Shown here piece by piece: positions 19,127-30,700 of a stretch of DNA of 64,000 nt; position 1 is the stretch's first letter, and every line of letters begins with the position of its first letter. The stretch spans positions 30,268 through 94,267 of the forward strand of contig CAZXXS010000056.1 in assembly GCA_964644845.1 (NCBI GenBank). Reading direction: 5' to 3'. Source of the stretch: Geothermovivens sp964644845 (lineage in GTDB: Bacteria; Zhuqueibacterota; Zhuqueibacteria; Oleimicrobiales; Geothermoviventaceae). The notes under the pieces were generated by a model. That model searched no databases. It was not told where the DNA came from and saw nothing but the letters and a program-made list of their open reading frames with translations. Position numbers and translations under genes: made by a program.

Positions 19127-20476
19127 ATGGGCGAATTGGGCCGTAAGAAGCGTGTCATGATCGTGGACGACGATCCAGACATGCGAGAGGTTCTGTACAA
19201 GAAGCTGAAAGACAAGGGGTACGTTGTCCTCACCGCTGCGGATGCGGGTTCGGCTCTGCGGGTGTTGGAGTCCACGCCGGTGGATGTTGTGATCACGGAC
19301 TTTAAGATGCCCGGTGCCAGCGGTGTTGAGCTCGTTCGCCACATCGGAGAGAATTTCCGGGACACGCTTACGATCATGATCACGGGTTACGCTTCGATCG
19401 AAGGGGCTGTCCAGGCGGTAAAAGCGGGTGCTGAAGAGTACCTGCCAAAGCCGTTTACTTACGAACAGCTTTACGCCGCCGTGGAGAAGGCTCTTAAGAA
19501 GCAGGAGATCCGCAAGGCACGAGAACCGGAGGTAGTTGCGCCCCAGGGGGAGTTCCACGGCTTGATCGGCGTGTCCCGACCGATGCAGGAAGTGTTCAAG
19601 GCGATCAAGAAGGCTGCGGCCACCAATGCCACCGTGCTGATTACCGGGGAAAGTGGTACGGGCAAGGAACTTGTAGCACGAGCCATCCACTACAGCAGCC
19701 CGCGCGCCTCCGCGCCATTTGTTCCGGTGAACTGTAGCGGTATCCCTGAAGGGCTGATCGAAAGCGAGCTGTTTGGGTTCGTGAAGGGTGCGTTCACTGG
19801 AGCGAACGAGACACGGGCTGGGTTTTTCCAAACGGCAAACGGAGGCACGATCTTTTTGGACGAAATCAGCAGCACCTCGCTGTCCATGCAGGCGAAACTC
19901 CTCCGTGTTTTGCAGGACAACGAGGTCAGGATGGTTGGATCCAGCAAGACGAAGAAGGTGGACGTGCGCATTCTTGCTGCTACCAACAAGGACCTGCTGG
20001 AGCTGGTACGGAAGGGGTATTTTCGTGAGGATCTTTACTACCGGCTCAACGTGATTGCCATCGACCTACCGCCGCTGCGGGAAAGAGGGGAAGACATTCT
20101 CTTGATGGCCAAACACTTTGCGCAGAAATTTGCCAGTGAAGTCGGGAAGCCTGTGCCTGTGTTCAGCGACAGGGTTTTGGAAATCTTCCGCGACTACCCC
20201 TGGCCTGGAAATGTACGCGAGTTAGAAAATCTGGTTCGGCGGCTCATCGTGATGGTCGATCGGCCCGTGATCGATGTCCGGGATCTGCCGTCGCACATGC
20301 GTTTTGCCATGATTCCGGGCAGCAACTTGTTCCGCAGCCTGGCCTCTGTGGAGGCCGAGTACATTCGCAACGTGCTCTCCAGTGTGAACGGCAACAAAAC
20401 GCGAGCGGCCCGCATTCTGGGCATCGATCGCAAGACCCTGCGCGAGAAGCTAAAGCGCTACGGGGAGGGCGCGTAG
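19127..20476 (+). CDS. NtrC-family sigma-54-dependent response regulator
   Basis: A phosphorylation-controlled activator of sigma-54 RNA polymerase. I start at ATG 19127 (GELGRKKRVMIVDDD), with CGGAG about 10 nt upstream; ATG 19082 is the alternative. Receiver domain (1-120): VDDDPDM acidic pocket, phospho-acceptor Asp in VVITDFKMPG, Thr/Ser-type switch ITGYAS, Lys in YLPKPF. AAA+ domain (~145-380): Walker A GESGTGKE, the sigma-54 contact loop GAFTGA, Walker B GGTIFLDE and arginine-finger region YFREDLYYRLNV. C-terminal Fis-type helix-turn-helix: NGNKTRAARILGIDRKTLREKL. About 449 residues, normal. No histidine kinase lies beside it. It is the only regulator in the window, 3.4 kb before the assembly line, so control of the cluster is possible but unproven. 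Confidence 0.95.
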   Translation: MGELGRKKRVMIVDDDPDMREVLYKKLKDKGYVVLTAADAGSALRVLESTPVDVVITDFKMPGASGVELVRHIGENFRDTLTIMITGYASIEGAVQAVKAGAEEYLPKPFTYEQLYAAVEKALKKQEIRKAREPEVVAPQGEFHGLIGVSRPMQEVFKAIKKAAATNATVLITGESGTGKELVARAIHYSSPRASAPFVPVNCSGIPEGLIESELFGFVKGAFTGANETRAGFFQTANGGTIFLDEISSTSLSMQAKLLRVLQDNEVRMVGSSKTKKVDVRILAATNKDLLELVRKGYFREDLYYRLNVIAIDLPPLRERGEDILLMAKHFAQKFASEVGKPVPVFSDRVLEIFRDYPWPGNVRELENLVRRLIVMVDRPVIDVRDLPSHMRFAMIPGSNLFRSLASVEAEYIRNVLSSVNGNKTRAARILGIDRKTLREKLKRYGEGA

Positions 20477-21830
20477 CTGAGACGGCCGCGTTCGGCGGCG
20501 TGGCGCAGCTCGAGTCGTCCCGGCAACCCAAAGGGCGGAGAATCGTCTCTTTGCTCCCAGTTCGCTCGTGAATCAAGAAGCAAAATCGCTACGCGTTTCT
20601 CCGTTCTTCCAGGAGAGGGAAAAATGGCGACACGATGATGGCGCATTTCGGGCTGTGGATGTCCCCTCGAGTCAAACCAGCAACTGGAAGGCTGCGTTTG
20701 AATTGGGCTTTGTGAACTTTCCGATTGCGGCTCAACCTGCCAGGTTGACACGCCGACTGCCATCCTTTTCATGTTGCCTGTCCGCCACTGCGCAAGCTTC
20801 GAATTCAGTTCCCAGCTCGACTTACGACGGTTCAGGACCCTCCGCACCGAGCAGTAGTTTTTGGCCTCTGCGTGTGTTTCCGGCGGGTCCCTGCCACCGC
20901 AAATGAAAGTCTGTCGGGCTTGGTGCTTTTGGATCGGGCCTGCGGTAGAAGCACTCTCGGGATCTGGATCACGCGGGCTTGCGAGACGATGTGGTAACTG
21001 AGCCTCGTTCACCTGCTCCCGACCGCCGTGACCTAAACTGTAGGGAGGGGGACTTTCCGACGCCGGGTGAATTTGCCAAAAGATCAACTTGCCAGTTTGA
21101 CCTGCAAATCCCTGAGTAGAACCCCATTTGGCTGGTAGCAGCGCTGCGGAACACAGCCACGGCCTCTTTTTTGATGGATCTGGAACCCCTTTTCTGCGAA
21201 AGGACCCAAGCGTTCTGGTCCGCTCTTACTCCTGACGGCCGCTAACACACCTTCAGAGCGCGTGGCGTGTGCCTGGTTCAGATGGCGCTCCGTTCCTCCA
21301 GCTTCTACCTGGGTTGTGATTCCTGGCGCCGATTTCGCAGCAGCCGCCGTCTCCAAGCAGACAGCAGCGGTGGTGCGAAATTCCCCAATCCGTTTCCCGA
21401 GTCTTGTTTTCTCTGCATGGTGGGATTGAACTGAAAAACGTACGAGTGGCCCACGCTGCTGTACACGAAGAGAATGGTGAAGTGTGCGACAAGGGCCGAG
21501 CCAAAGCAAACACGAATGTTCTGGCTGGTCGGCAACCTGGCAAAGCTGCGAGGTCACCTCTGGCTATCAAATTGACGCTGCAGTGAAAAGAGGCCGTGGT
21601 AAGAGAAACTTCAAGCGACCGAGGAGGATCCCCGCTACTTACTGCTTTGTAAGGTGGCTGCAGGTCCTTTTGCGGCTCCGGACGAGAGCCGGAGAGTTGC
21701 CTGCAAAGCCCGGTCGGTCCTTCGATTCATTCTTTCCTGCGGTGCTGGGCGGGAGAGATCCCCGGGGAGACGACGCAGCACCTTGGCTGGCATTCCCGCT
21801 GCCCGCTTTGATCCAGTGCCGACGGTTGAG

Positions 21831-22471
21831 CCTTTAAGAAGCTTGTGGAAAAATCCCAAACGTAGAAAACCACGGAGCCACAAAGGACACAGGGACGTGA
21901 CAAACCTCGTTGAACAAGCGACTGTGTTGACGAGGCTTCCAAACCGTAGTTACCCTGCTGGACCTGTTGAGCAGTGCGGCAGGGTTCGGTCTTTGGTCTG
22001 TTTCGAGTAGCTTCGGTCAAGTTTCCGGGATGAGGTTCTGTGCGAGCGGTGCGCTCTTACAGGCATTCGCGTTCCTTCACCGTCCTCTTGTGGTATCCTC
22101 GGTGCCCTCTGCTCCGGGCCTCCGTGGTGAGAGGATGCTTTTTCCGAGGCCTCTTAAAAGGTTTGCGAAAAAGGCCAGAGCCACCGAGACCCAGAGCGCA
22201 CGGGGGAAACACGCAGGGGGAACCAACGGGGTCTGCTGTTGCGCAACGAGAGAACGGTAATGCTGACCATTCCGGTCAGGGAGATGAGCACTTACGTAAC
22301 ACGGGGATTTCATTCGAGTTGTGTGGACCTTTCGAGTGCGGCATTAGCTACATGCCCCTGCGAAGCTGGCATGTAGCACTCGGACGGCGCATCTGGGCAC
22401 GCAGTTCTCTGCGCGGCCTCTGTGCCCTCGGAGCCTCTGTGGTTTGTCTGCGCTTTTTCACAGGGCTCCTG
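21831..22471. repeat. Cluster of four ~65-bp degenerate repeats in both orientations
   Basis: Forward copies lie at about 21831-21897 and 22150-22206, reverse copies at about 22090-22161 and 22405-22471. The shared pattern in forward orientation is a CTTAAAAGG-like start, a GAAAAA run, then CCACGGAGCCACAAAGGACA or similar, rich in CAGAG/CACAG. Copies two and three overlap at CCTCTTAAAAGG (22150-22161) and form a large imperfect inverted repeat that could fold as one hairpin. Such CACAGAG-rich elements are spread between genes in many uncultured bacteria; I recognise the style, not a named family. Boundaries are by eye. Confidence 0.65.
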
Positions 22472-22779
22472 AGCGCTACGCAGAACCCGGTTCATCTCGG
22501 CGTGTGTTTTTGAAAATAGGGGAATGGACCAGGCGGATTCGCTGTTCTTCGGGTGGCTGCACGTTTGGTGAAACGTGTTGCTGGATCCGGGAAGGTGCAT
22601 GAGGGTGGGGCAAAATGCCCCGGTGAGGCATTTCGTACCGTACATTCTCGCCCCGTCCGGGCGTTTGTCAGCTGTTTTTGTGTTGGATGCGGAGGCGGTT
22701 GCAAAAGGCGCGTGTCGTCCTAACACTTTGTATGTCGGGGAGTTAAGTGCGATGATCAAAGCTTCATGCTGGCAGGGTT

Positions 22780-22803
22780 GCTCGATGCTGGTGCCAATGG
22801 AAT
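22780..22803 (+). repeat. Short repeat, copy 1 of a 24-nt motif
   Basis: This 24-mer starts GCTCGATGCTGGTGCC and ends GGAAT. It matches the stretch at 23278-23301 at 20 of 24 positions. A shorter match (TCGATGCGGGTGCA) occurs at 12653-12666, also between genes. Function unknown. Confidence 0.4.
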
Positions 22804-23277
22804 GGATGTTGCAGGTAGCGAACCGCCCAAACGGGAGAAAGTGCGCCCACGGGATCTAATGATGAATGGAGGGAGGAATTTTCGGCGCACAGTTGATGGG
22901 GAACGGCATTGGCTGCAGCCCAGACGCGGACGGCGGTGCGCGGTGGGATGCAGATTCTGGAGTCAGAGCTCCTGTACTTCGCATTTCAGTGGCTCGTAGA
23001 TTCGTTTCTTGCGCTGAGAGACAACGGAAAGGGGTGCTGCGATTTTCTGACTCGGGGCGGAAGCGGTGGTTTGCCGTCTCACGCGAGCGGGTTCGCGGTG
23101 GACCCGCGGGGGTCGTTCCTCATCATCCTGAAGTCCTTCCACACCTTTTCTTACCTGCACAGGATGTGCGTGTTGGGTCAGCTGAACACGGACGTGCTTG
23201 AGGGCCTGTCCGAATGCATGCTGACTGAGGGCGCTTTCGTGCAGCCTATCCAGTGCACGATGTGAGCACGGTTTGTC

Positions 23278-23301
23278 GCTCGATGCCGGTGCACACGGAA
23301 T
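23278..23301 (+). repeat. Short repeat, copy 2 of a 24-nt motif
   Basis: Starts GCTCGATGCCGGTGCA and ends GGAAT, with 20 of 24 positions equal to copy 1 at 22780. Intergenic, same strand, about 500 bp downstream of copy 1. Confidence 0.4.
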
Positions 23302-23849
23302 CCAGCTACAGAGTTTAGGACAAACTCTTCCTTGTCTGCAAAAGCCAACAGATCAAACAGTGAAGCTTTTGCAGGAATTTCTGCCGCCCGGTCTAAGGGA
23401 GTTTGGACACGACGGGTGAAGTCTGCAATTCGGGCGAGTGACCGCTAAAATGTGTTGCAGGAGGCGCAAGATTCGTAGTACACGGACATCCAAGCCAGGC
23501 AGCGAGTGGTCCTGGCAGCACACACTTGCTTTTTCGGCTCCTGTGGTCGGGCCGCTGTCGGACTGGTTTGCCGGTGCGGTAGCGGCTTTGTTGTAGATGG
23601 ACGAAACCGGGGCTCGTGGCTGGCCCCTCGCACGACGGTAGAAAAGAGGCAGAGACGGCACTCGAGAATGGCCGCAATTTCAACAAACTATCTGTGGTGG
23701 TGCTCTGTTGCCAGGTGCGAAAACTTGTTACGGTCGATTAATTCCGCACTCTGCGTGCTTGAAGTCTAAATAAGTCATGCACTTGTGCGGTTACTGGTCT
23801 CCGAGATGCCGTGAGAGGCTGCTGAGCCGAAACCACCGGGACTGATAAA

Positions 23850-24593
23850 ATGACGACGAGCGAAGCGCAGGCTTTGATTACCGACAGGACCATCGAAGCC
23901 ATGGCTCGTGGCTTCTACAGGGAAGCTGCCAGCTACGGCTTCAAGCAGGTTGATTACGTGAAGTTCGCAAATGCGCTTCTCGACCTGTCCATGCGCCAGA
24001 ATGGCAAGGGCGAAGCGACGCTCCGCGCTGAGAACCCGCGGCGTACTGCTGTGCCCGGAGCAACCAGGTTACCGCTGGTTGGTGAGCGCGTGAAGATCCG
24101 CGCGTTCGAAAGGAAGGATCTCGATCTGGTCCGGCGCTGGCTGGACGACCCGCACGGCCGCTACTTCTTGCTTTCGCGCACAACCGCGCGGTCTCTGGAT
24201 CCCGAAGATTTGCTCACCCGCGACGACAGTGTGGTGGGTGTCATTACGCTCCTGGATGATGCACCGATTGGTCTTCTCGCTTACCTTGACGTGGACCGTG
24301 TTCAACGAAAAGCCGAGTTGCGCAAGCTGATCGGTGAACCGGCGCATCGGGGCAAGGGCCTGGCTCACGAGGCAACGCGGCTGTGGATCGATTACGGTCT
24401 CACATCTTTGCACCTGCGCAAGATCTACGTGAATACCTTAGACACGAACATCCGCAACATCAAGCTGAACAGAGACCTGGGTTTCAAGGTTGAGGGGCTC
24501 CTGAGGGACGAATGTTTCTTTGATGGTCAGTACCACGACATCATCCGAATGGCCCTCTGGGCAGACGAGGTTGGGGATCGGGGAGAAGCTTGA
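23850..24593 (+). CDS. GNAT-family N-acetyltransferase (RimJ/RimL type) with helical N-terminal extension
   Basis: Transfers an acyl group, usually acetyl, from CoA to an amine. Residues ~80-240 carry the GNAT fold: KIRAFERKDLDLVRRWLDD opens like RimJ/RimL enzymes. The acetyl-CoA loop is EPAHRGKGLAHEA (Q/RxxGxG/A type), followed by LHLRKIYVNTLDTNIRNIKLNRDLGFKVEG, a signature of this branch, and DGQYHDIIRMALW at the end. The first ~75 residues (AMARGFYREAASYGFKQVDYVKFANALLDLSMRQ) are helical, not part of the GNAT fold, and unrecognised; they might bind a partner or carrier protein. It lies 189 bp upstream of the first megasynthase gene on the same strand, so it may modify the product or supply self-protection. 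Substrate unknown. The ribosome-binding site is weak. Confidence 0.85.
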   Translation: MTTSEAQALITDRTIEAMARGFYREAASYGFKQVDYVKFANALLDLSMRQNGKGEATLRAENPRRTAVPGATRLPLVGERVKIRAFERKDLDLVRRWLDDPHGRYFLLSRTTARSLDPEDLLTRDDSVVGVITLLDDAPIGLLAYLDVDRVQRKAELRKLIGEPAHRGKGLAHEATRLWIDYGLTSLHLRKIYVNTLDTNIRNIKLNRDLGFKVEGLLRDECFFDGQYHDIIRMALWADEVGDRGEA

Positions 24594-24689
24594 TGGGGTG
24601 ACGAATGGCCAAGCCAGATTGCTGACCGCGGTTTGTGCGCTGGGAGGCTGGGGCCGCAGACGGGGCGGGCCTTTTCGAGGTTCTTTGTA

Positions 24690-24720
24690 AAGCGGTCCAG
24701 TGCGGGTTGGGCGACCGCTT
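24690..24720 (+). promoter_or_regulatory. Hairpin in the leader of the assembly-line operon
   Basis: An 8-bp perfect inverted repeat, AAGCGGTC (24690-24697) with GACCGCTT (24713-24720), has a 15-nt loop. It lies between the acetyltransferase and the first megasynthase gene, 63 bp before the start codon. No T-run follows, so it is not a simple terminator. Role unknown. Confidence 0.35.
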
Positions 24721-24782
24721 GAGTAGCGAAGGACTGGCTGCAAACGACGGCGGCGGAAAACAACACGATGGAAGGTAGCCGG

Positions 24783-27700
24783 ATGAAACAAGCCAACGTT
24801 CGCACTCTGGTCGATTTGCTTCGCTGGAGAGCGGAGTCGCAGGGGGAGCATACGGCCTACATTTTTTTGCCCGACGGCGAGACTGAGGGCGAGCATGCCA
24901 CATTCGCCCAGCTGGACGCTCAGGCGCGCCGGATTGCCGTCGGTCTACGGCGACTCGGCCTGAGCGGCGAACGCGCCGTCTTGCTGTACCCCCCGGGACC
25001 GACCTACGTGGCTGCTTTTTTCGGCTGTCTGTATGCGGGTGTGGTGGCTGTACCTGCCTACCCGCCGCGGAACAACCGCGGTCTGCCGCGCATCAAGTCG
25101 ATCATTGAAGATTCCGGCGCTGCCATCGCCATGACCTCCAGCGGCGTTGTGTCCCGCATGCGAAAGATGTTCGACACTCTGCCCGAGCTGGCTGTGACAG
25201 AGCTTTTCGTGTCTGACGAACTCGAAGAAGGGCTGGAGGAGGAGTGGGTCCCGCCGGAGATCGACGAAAACAGTCTTGCTTTTTTGCAGTACACCTCTGG
25301 CTCCACCGGAGCGCCGAAGGGTGTGATGCTGTCCCACGCCAACTTGCTGCACAACTCGGCGCTGATCCAGGAAGCGTTCGGGACGAGTGCCGACGATGTC
25401 GGTGTGATCTGGCTTCCGCCGTACCACGACATGGGCCTGATCGGCGGACTCCTGCATGTGGTGTACACAGGGGCCAGATGTGTGCTGATGCCTCCAGCAG
25501 CTTTCCTGCAGCGGCCAATGCGCTGGTTGGAAGCCATTTCCAACTACAGGGGCACCGTCAGTGGAGGACCCAACTTCGCGTACGAACTCGTGGCCAAGAA
25601 GGCTACGCAGGAAGAGATCGAAAAGCTTGACCTGAGCTCCTGGAAGGTCGCGTTCAACGGTGCGGAACCCGTGCGCGCCGAAACGCTGGAGTTTTTCAGC
25701 GAGAAGTTCAAGCCAGCTGGGTTTGATCCCGCGGCACACTACCCGGTGTACGGTCTTGCGGAAGCAACCCTAATCGTCACGGGAGGCGTGCAGGGCGACG
25801 GGGCAAAGGTCGTGGCGTTCGACAAGAAAGGGCTTGAGCAGCGGCGTGCAGTGGAAGCTTCCGACGAAGCAACGAGCAGAGAACTGGTCGGCTGCGGAGG
25901 AGCCCTCGGTGGCCAACGACTGGCGATCGTAGACCCAGAGACTGGACGAGAATGCGGTCCTGGAGAGATCGGTGAGGTTTGGGTCCGCGGACCGAGTGTA
26001 GCCCAGGGGTACTGGGAACGTCCCGAGGAAACGGAGCGGACGTTTGGTGGCCGGATTGCAGAAACGGGTGAAGGTCCGTTCCTGCGCACGGGCGATCTGG
26101 GTTTTCTGCACGGTGGCCAACTTTTCATTGCGGGCAGGATCAAGGACCTGATCATCATTCGCGGCGTGAACTACTACCCGCAGGACCTGGAACTTACCTC
26201 GGAGCGCAGCCACCCGGCGCTGCGCGTCGGGAGCGCCGCCGCTTTTGCCATTGAGGTGGAGGGCGAAGAACAGCTGGTTGTCGCACAGGAGCTGGAATTT
26301 CGCCAGAAACCCGACGTGGCCGAAGTCACCGCGGCCATCCGGGAAGCCATCGTTGACGAACACGGGATTCTGCCGTACGCCGTTGTGCTCGTAAAGCCAG
26401 GGCGCATTCCCAAGACCTCAAGCGGCAAGATCCAGCGCTACGCCACCCGTCAGAAGTACCTGGAGGGAACACTGGAGACCGTGGGCGAGTGGCGTGCCGA
26501 CCAAGAACCCCGCGATGAGCCTGTCCCGCCGCGTGGCGAAGTGAGACCGGAAGAACCTGCGGAGAAAGCGCCCGTTCCCGCGCGGACGAAGGCGGAAATC
26601 GAAGCCTGGCTGGTTGAGCAGCTCTCTAAGCGGCTTAAGGTCCCGGCTAAACAGATCAACAGGAAAGAGCCGTTCGCCAGGTACGGGCTGGATTCGGTGC
26701 AGGCGATCGGTCTGGCGGGTGACCTGGAGGCCTGGTTGGGTCGACCGCTTTCCCCAACTCTGGCTTACGACTACCCGAATATCGAAGCTCTTGCAGCGTA
26801 CCTGAGTGGCGAAGAAGCCAGTCCGACGGAAGCCTCATCCGAGGCCCCCTTGGAGAACGAACCCATTGCCGTTGTGGGCCTCAGCTGTCGTTTCCCGGGC
26901 GCGCCAAACGCCGACGCTTTCTGGAAGCTGCTGCGGGACGGTGTCGACGCGATTCGCGAGGTCCCGGCAGACCGCTGGGACGTGGATGAACTCTACGATC
27001 CGGATCCGGACGCGCCGGGCAAGATGATCACCCGCTGGGGTGGGTTCATCGACGACGTGGACAAATTCGACGCGTCCTTTTTCGGAATTTCACCACGCGA
27101 AGCAACGGAAATGGATCCGCAGCAACGACTGCTTCTCGAGGTGGCCTGGGAGGCCCTGGAGGCGGCCGGTGTGAATCCGGAAGAAGTGCGTGGCAGCCGG
27201 ACCGGTGTCTTCGTGGGGGTAAGCAGTAACGACTACAGCGTCATCCAGCACGGGGATTTGGAAAACGTAAGTGCCTACACGGGGACGGGAAACGCCTTCA
27301 GCATTGCCGCGAACCGCCTTTCGTACATGTTGGACTTACGGGGTCCCAGCATGGCCATCGACACGGCGTGTTCGTCGTCGCTGGTCACGGTTCACCTGGC
27401 TACGCGCAGTTTGCGCGCTCACGAGACCGATCTGGCGATCGTCGGCGGTGTGAACCTGATGCTCTCTCCGGAGCTCACGGTTGCGTTGTCCCACGCTCGA
27501 ATGATGTCGCCCGAGGGGCGCTGCAAAACGTTCGACGCGTCGGCCGACGGGTACGTGCGCGGCGAAGGCGTCGGTGTTGTGGTCTTGAAGCGTCTCTCAG
27601 ATGCGGTGCGTGACAACGACAACATCCTGGCGGTCATCCGGGGGTCCGCTGTGAACCAGGATGGCCGCAGTAACGGACTTACCGCTCCCAACGGAGTGGC

Positions 27701-30700
27701 TCAGCAGGAGGTGATCCGCGCCGCACTGGCCGACGCGCGTGTACAGCCTGAGGACGTGGACTACGTTGAGACGCACGGTACGGGCACGATTTTAGGCGAC
27801 CCAATCGAGGTAAAATCGCTGGCCGAGGTGATGAAGGATCGGCCGAAAGAGAAACCATGCCTCATTGGCTCCGTTAAGACGAACATCGGGCATCTGGAAG
27901 CTGCAGCCGGAATCGCGGGTCTGATCAAGGTGGTGCTTTCCCTGCACCACGGCGAGATCCCGCCCCATTTGCATTTCAAACAAATCAATCCTCACATCCC
28001 GATTGATGAACTGCCGTTTGAAATCCCGACCAAGCGGCGTTCTTGGAAGACGAACGGTAAACCACGCCTGGCTGGAGTGAGCTCGTTTGGTTTTGGTGGT
28101 ACGAACGCACACGTGGTTCTGGAGGAGGCTCCGAAGCGAGCACTTCCACCAAATGACCCAGAGCGTCCGCTGCACGTGCTCACCGCGTCGGCCAGGGATC
28201 CCGAGACCTTGCGAGAATTGGCCGGTCGGCTGGGTCGGTTCGCGGCCGAGCGTGAGGACGTGGCTCTGGCCGACATGGCGTACACGCTCAACACCGGTCG
28301 CGGTCATTTTGAGCAGCGCCTTGCCTTACGGGTTCGTGACAGGGAGCAAGTGGCGCAGGCGCTTCTGGATTTCGAGGCCGGGAAAGTAGCACCGGACGTG
28401 CGGGTGGGTAGTGTTTCCGGGAGTGCAGAGTCTCGGGTGGCTTTTCTGTTCACGGGCCAGGGTGCACAGTACGTCGGGATGGGCCGGGAGCTGTACGAGA
28501 CGCAGCCAACGTTCAAGCGGGCGCTGGACCGCTGCAATGAGATCCTGGCGGACAAACTTGGCCAGCCTCTTCTTTCCGTGATTTTTGGGGAAACGGACGC
28601 CGGGGCGCTGCTCGACGAAACGGCATACACCCAGCCGGCGCTGTTCGCGATTGAGTACGGTTTGCTGGAGCTCTGGCGTTCCTGGGGGGTAGAACCCGAG
28701 TACGTGACAGGACACTCCATCGGCGAGTACGTTGCCGCCTTGGCAGCAGGGGTTTTCGACCTTGAGGACGCCCTGACACTCGTTTACCACCGGGGCCGGT
28801 TGATGCAGTCGCTGCCCAAAGACGGCGAAATGGCGGCTGTTTTTGCTGAGCTTGAGCTTGTCAAGGAGGTGTTGCGGCCTTACGCCGACGAGGTGGCTGT
28901 AGCTGGAGCGAACGGCCCGAGCAACACGGTGATTTCGGGGCGGAAAGAAGTTGTCGAGGAGGTGCTGAAGCGTTTTGAAGCCCAAGGCGTCGAATTCCGG
29001 CGGCTGAGAGTGTCACACGCTTTTCACTCGCCGCTGATGGAGCCCATCCTGGACGAATTCGAACAGGTTGCTTCGGAGGTTCAGTACCGTCCGCCGCAGA
29101 TCGGTTTGATCTCGAACGTGACGGGCAGATTGTTCGGCGATGGCGAGATCCCGAATGCGCGCTATTGGAGGCAGCACATTCGTCAGGCTGTTTTGTTTCA
29201 CCCCGGAATGCAGGAACTGGCGAACCTGGGCTGCAACGTCTTCGTGGAACTGGGCCCGCACCCGACACTGATCGGGATGGCTCGACGTAGCCTGACCAAT
29301 TTGGACGCGGTTTGGGTCGCCTCGCTAAACCGCAAGCAAAAGGACTGGGAGGTTCTGACCGACAGTTTGGCCCAGCTGTACGTGCGCGGTGTGGGGCTGG
29401 ACTGGAAGGGATTCGACCGTGACTACCAACGGCGAAAGGTTCAGCTGCCGACTTACCCGTTTCGGCGACAGCGCTACTGGGTGGAGAGTGGACGTTCTCG
29501 GCGTACCGTGACGGCCGGGCAGGCAACGGGACACCCACTGCTCGGCAAGCGCCAGGTGCCGCCTTTCGGAACCGGCATTTTCGCCACGGAGCTGGATGGC
29601 CAAAAGCTGCCCGTGTTGGCTCGGTTCCGCGTGGGCGACACTGCGGTTTTGCCCGCGTCAATCTACGCCGAGTTGGCTTTGGCAGGGACGGCCAGGCTTC
29701 TTCAGTCCGGGGAAAATCTGGAACTTTCCAGCCTTCGATTGCCGGAGGAGATCCAGCGGTTCGACCGCGGACGGATCGAGCTGATCACGACCGTTTCGTC
29801 GCTGGCTCAGGACGCCTACCAAGTGGAATTTTCGGCGCGGGGGGCTCCCGACAACGGTGGCGACGAGTGGGTGGTAGTGGCTGGCGCCACAGTCCGGAAG
29901 TTGCGCGCCAGGAGAAGGAATCGCGGCGAGCTCTCGCTGAAACGGCTCAAGGACAGACTCTCGCAGCGCGTTGCGGGCGCGGACGTGTACGCGAAGTTGA
30001 GCGACACGGGCGTGAACGTTGACGGGCCAGCGCGTCTGCTGGTGGAGCTTTGGGCCGGAAAGGCGGAGGCGCTTGGCAAACTGGCTCTTCCGCCTGAGAT
30101 CGTTTCAGAAACGAATTCCTACGTTTTGCACCCTGTCGTCCTTGAGGCTTTGACGCACGTCTTCCTGCTGGCTGTGGGGTCGTTGACCAGCGCGCCGCAC
30201 CGTGTCAGTGTGATCGAGGGGCTGCGGATTGTAAGCGAGATCCCCGAAAGACTGTACGCTTTCGCTTCCGTCAGCCCCGTAAACGGTTCTTTCGAAGGCA
30301 TGGTGCAGGTGGTCGACGAGACCGGGCGCACGGTTCTGGAAGTGGACCGGCTGGGGGCGGAGCCGCTCACCGAGCAGGCACTCAAAACCCTCGCGGCTGC
30401 GGAGAAGTTGGTGGAGGCCGGGCCAGAAGCGGCGGAGCTGGATCGGCAAGCGCTACTGCAAAAAACGGCCACGGAAAGGCGCGAAGCGCTTCGTGGTTAT
30501 TTGAGGAGTCGCCTGGCCTCGGTGTTGCGGTTGGCACCGGAACAGGTCGACGTCGACAAGCCAGTAACGACCTTTGGTCTTGACTCGATCATGGCCATCG
30601 AGTTGAAGGCCAGCGTGGACAGGGCTCTTGGTGTGCGTCTGCCGGTCGCTTCGCTAATCGAGGGCAAATCCATTTCTGAACTGGCGTCGGAGCTTGCGGA

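Larger units (their letters stand above)
20477..23849. other. 3.4-kb gene-poor gap
   Basis: Only short overlapping frames are open here on both strands, none longer than about 210 residues, with no recognisable family, ribosome-binding site or signal. The stretch separates the regulator from the acetyltransferase/PKS-NRPS region. It contains a cluster of four ~65-bp dispersed repeats (21831-22471) and two copies of a ~24-nt motif (22780 and 23278). No tRNA-like T-loop, phage integrase or transposase remnant was found by eye. It may be a decayed region or hold an unrecognised RNA. Confidence 0.55.

Noticed and set aside
22575..23265. Chain of short + strand frames before the acetyltransferase that might be a broken gene.
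   Set aside because: No shared family, no common frame and no ribosome-binding sites; two of them merely contain the short repeat motif.
24690..24720. Hairpin considered as a terminator after the acetyltransferase gene.
   Set aside because: The arm is perfect but the loop is long and no T-run follows, so it is listed only as a leader hairpin of unknown role.
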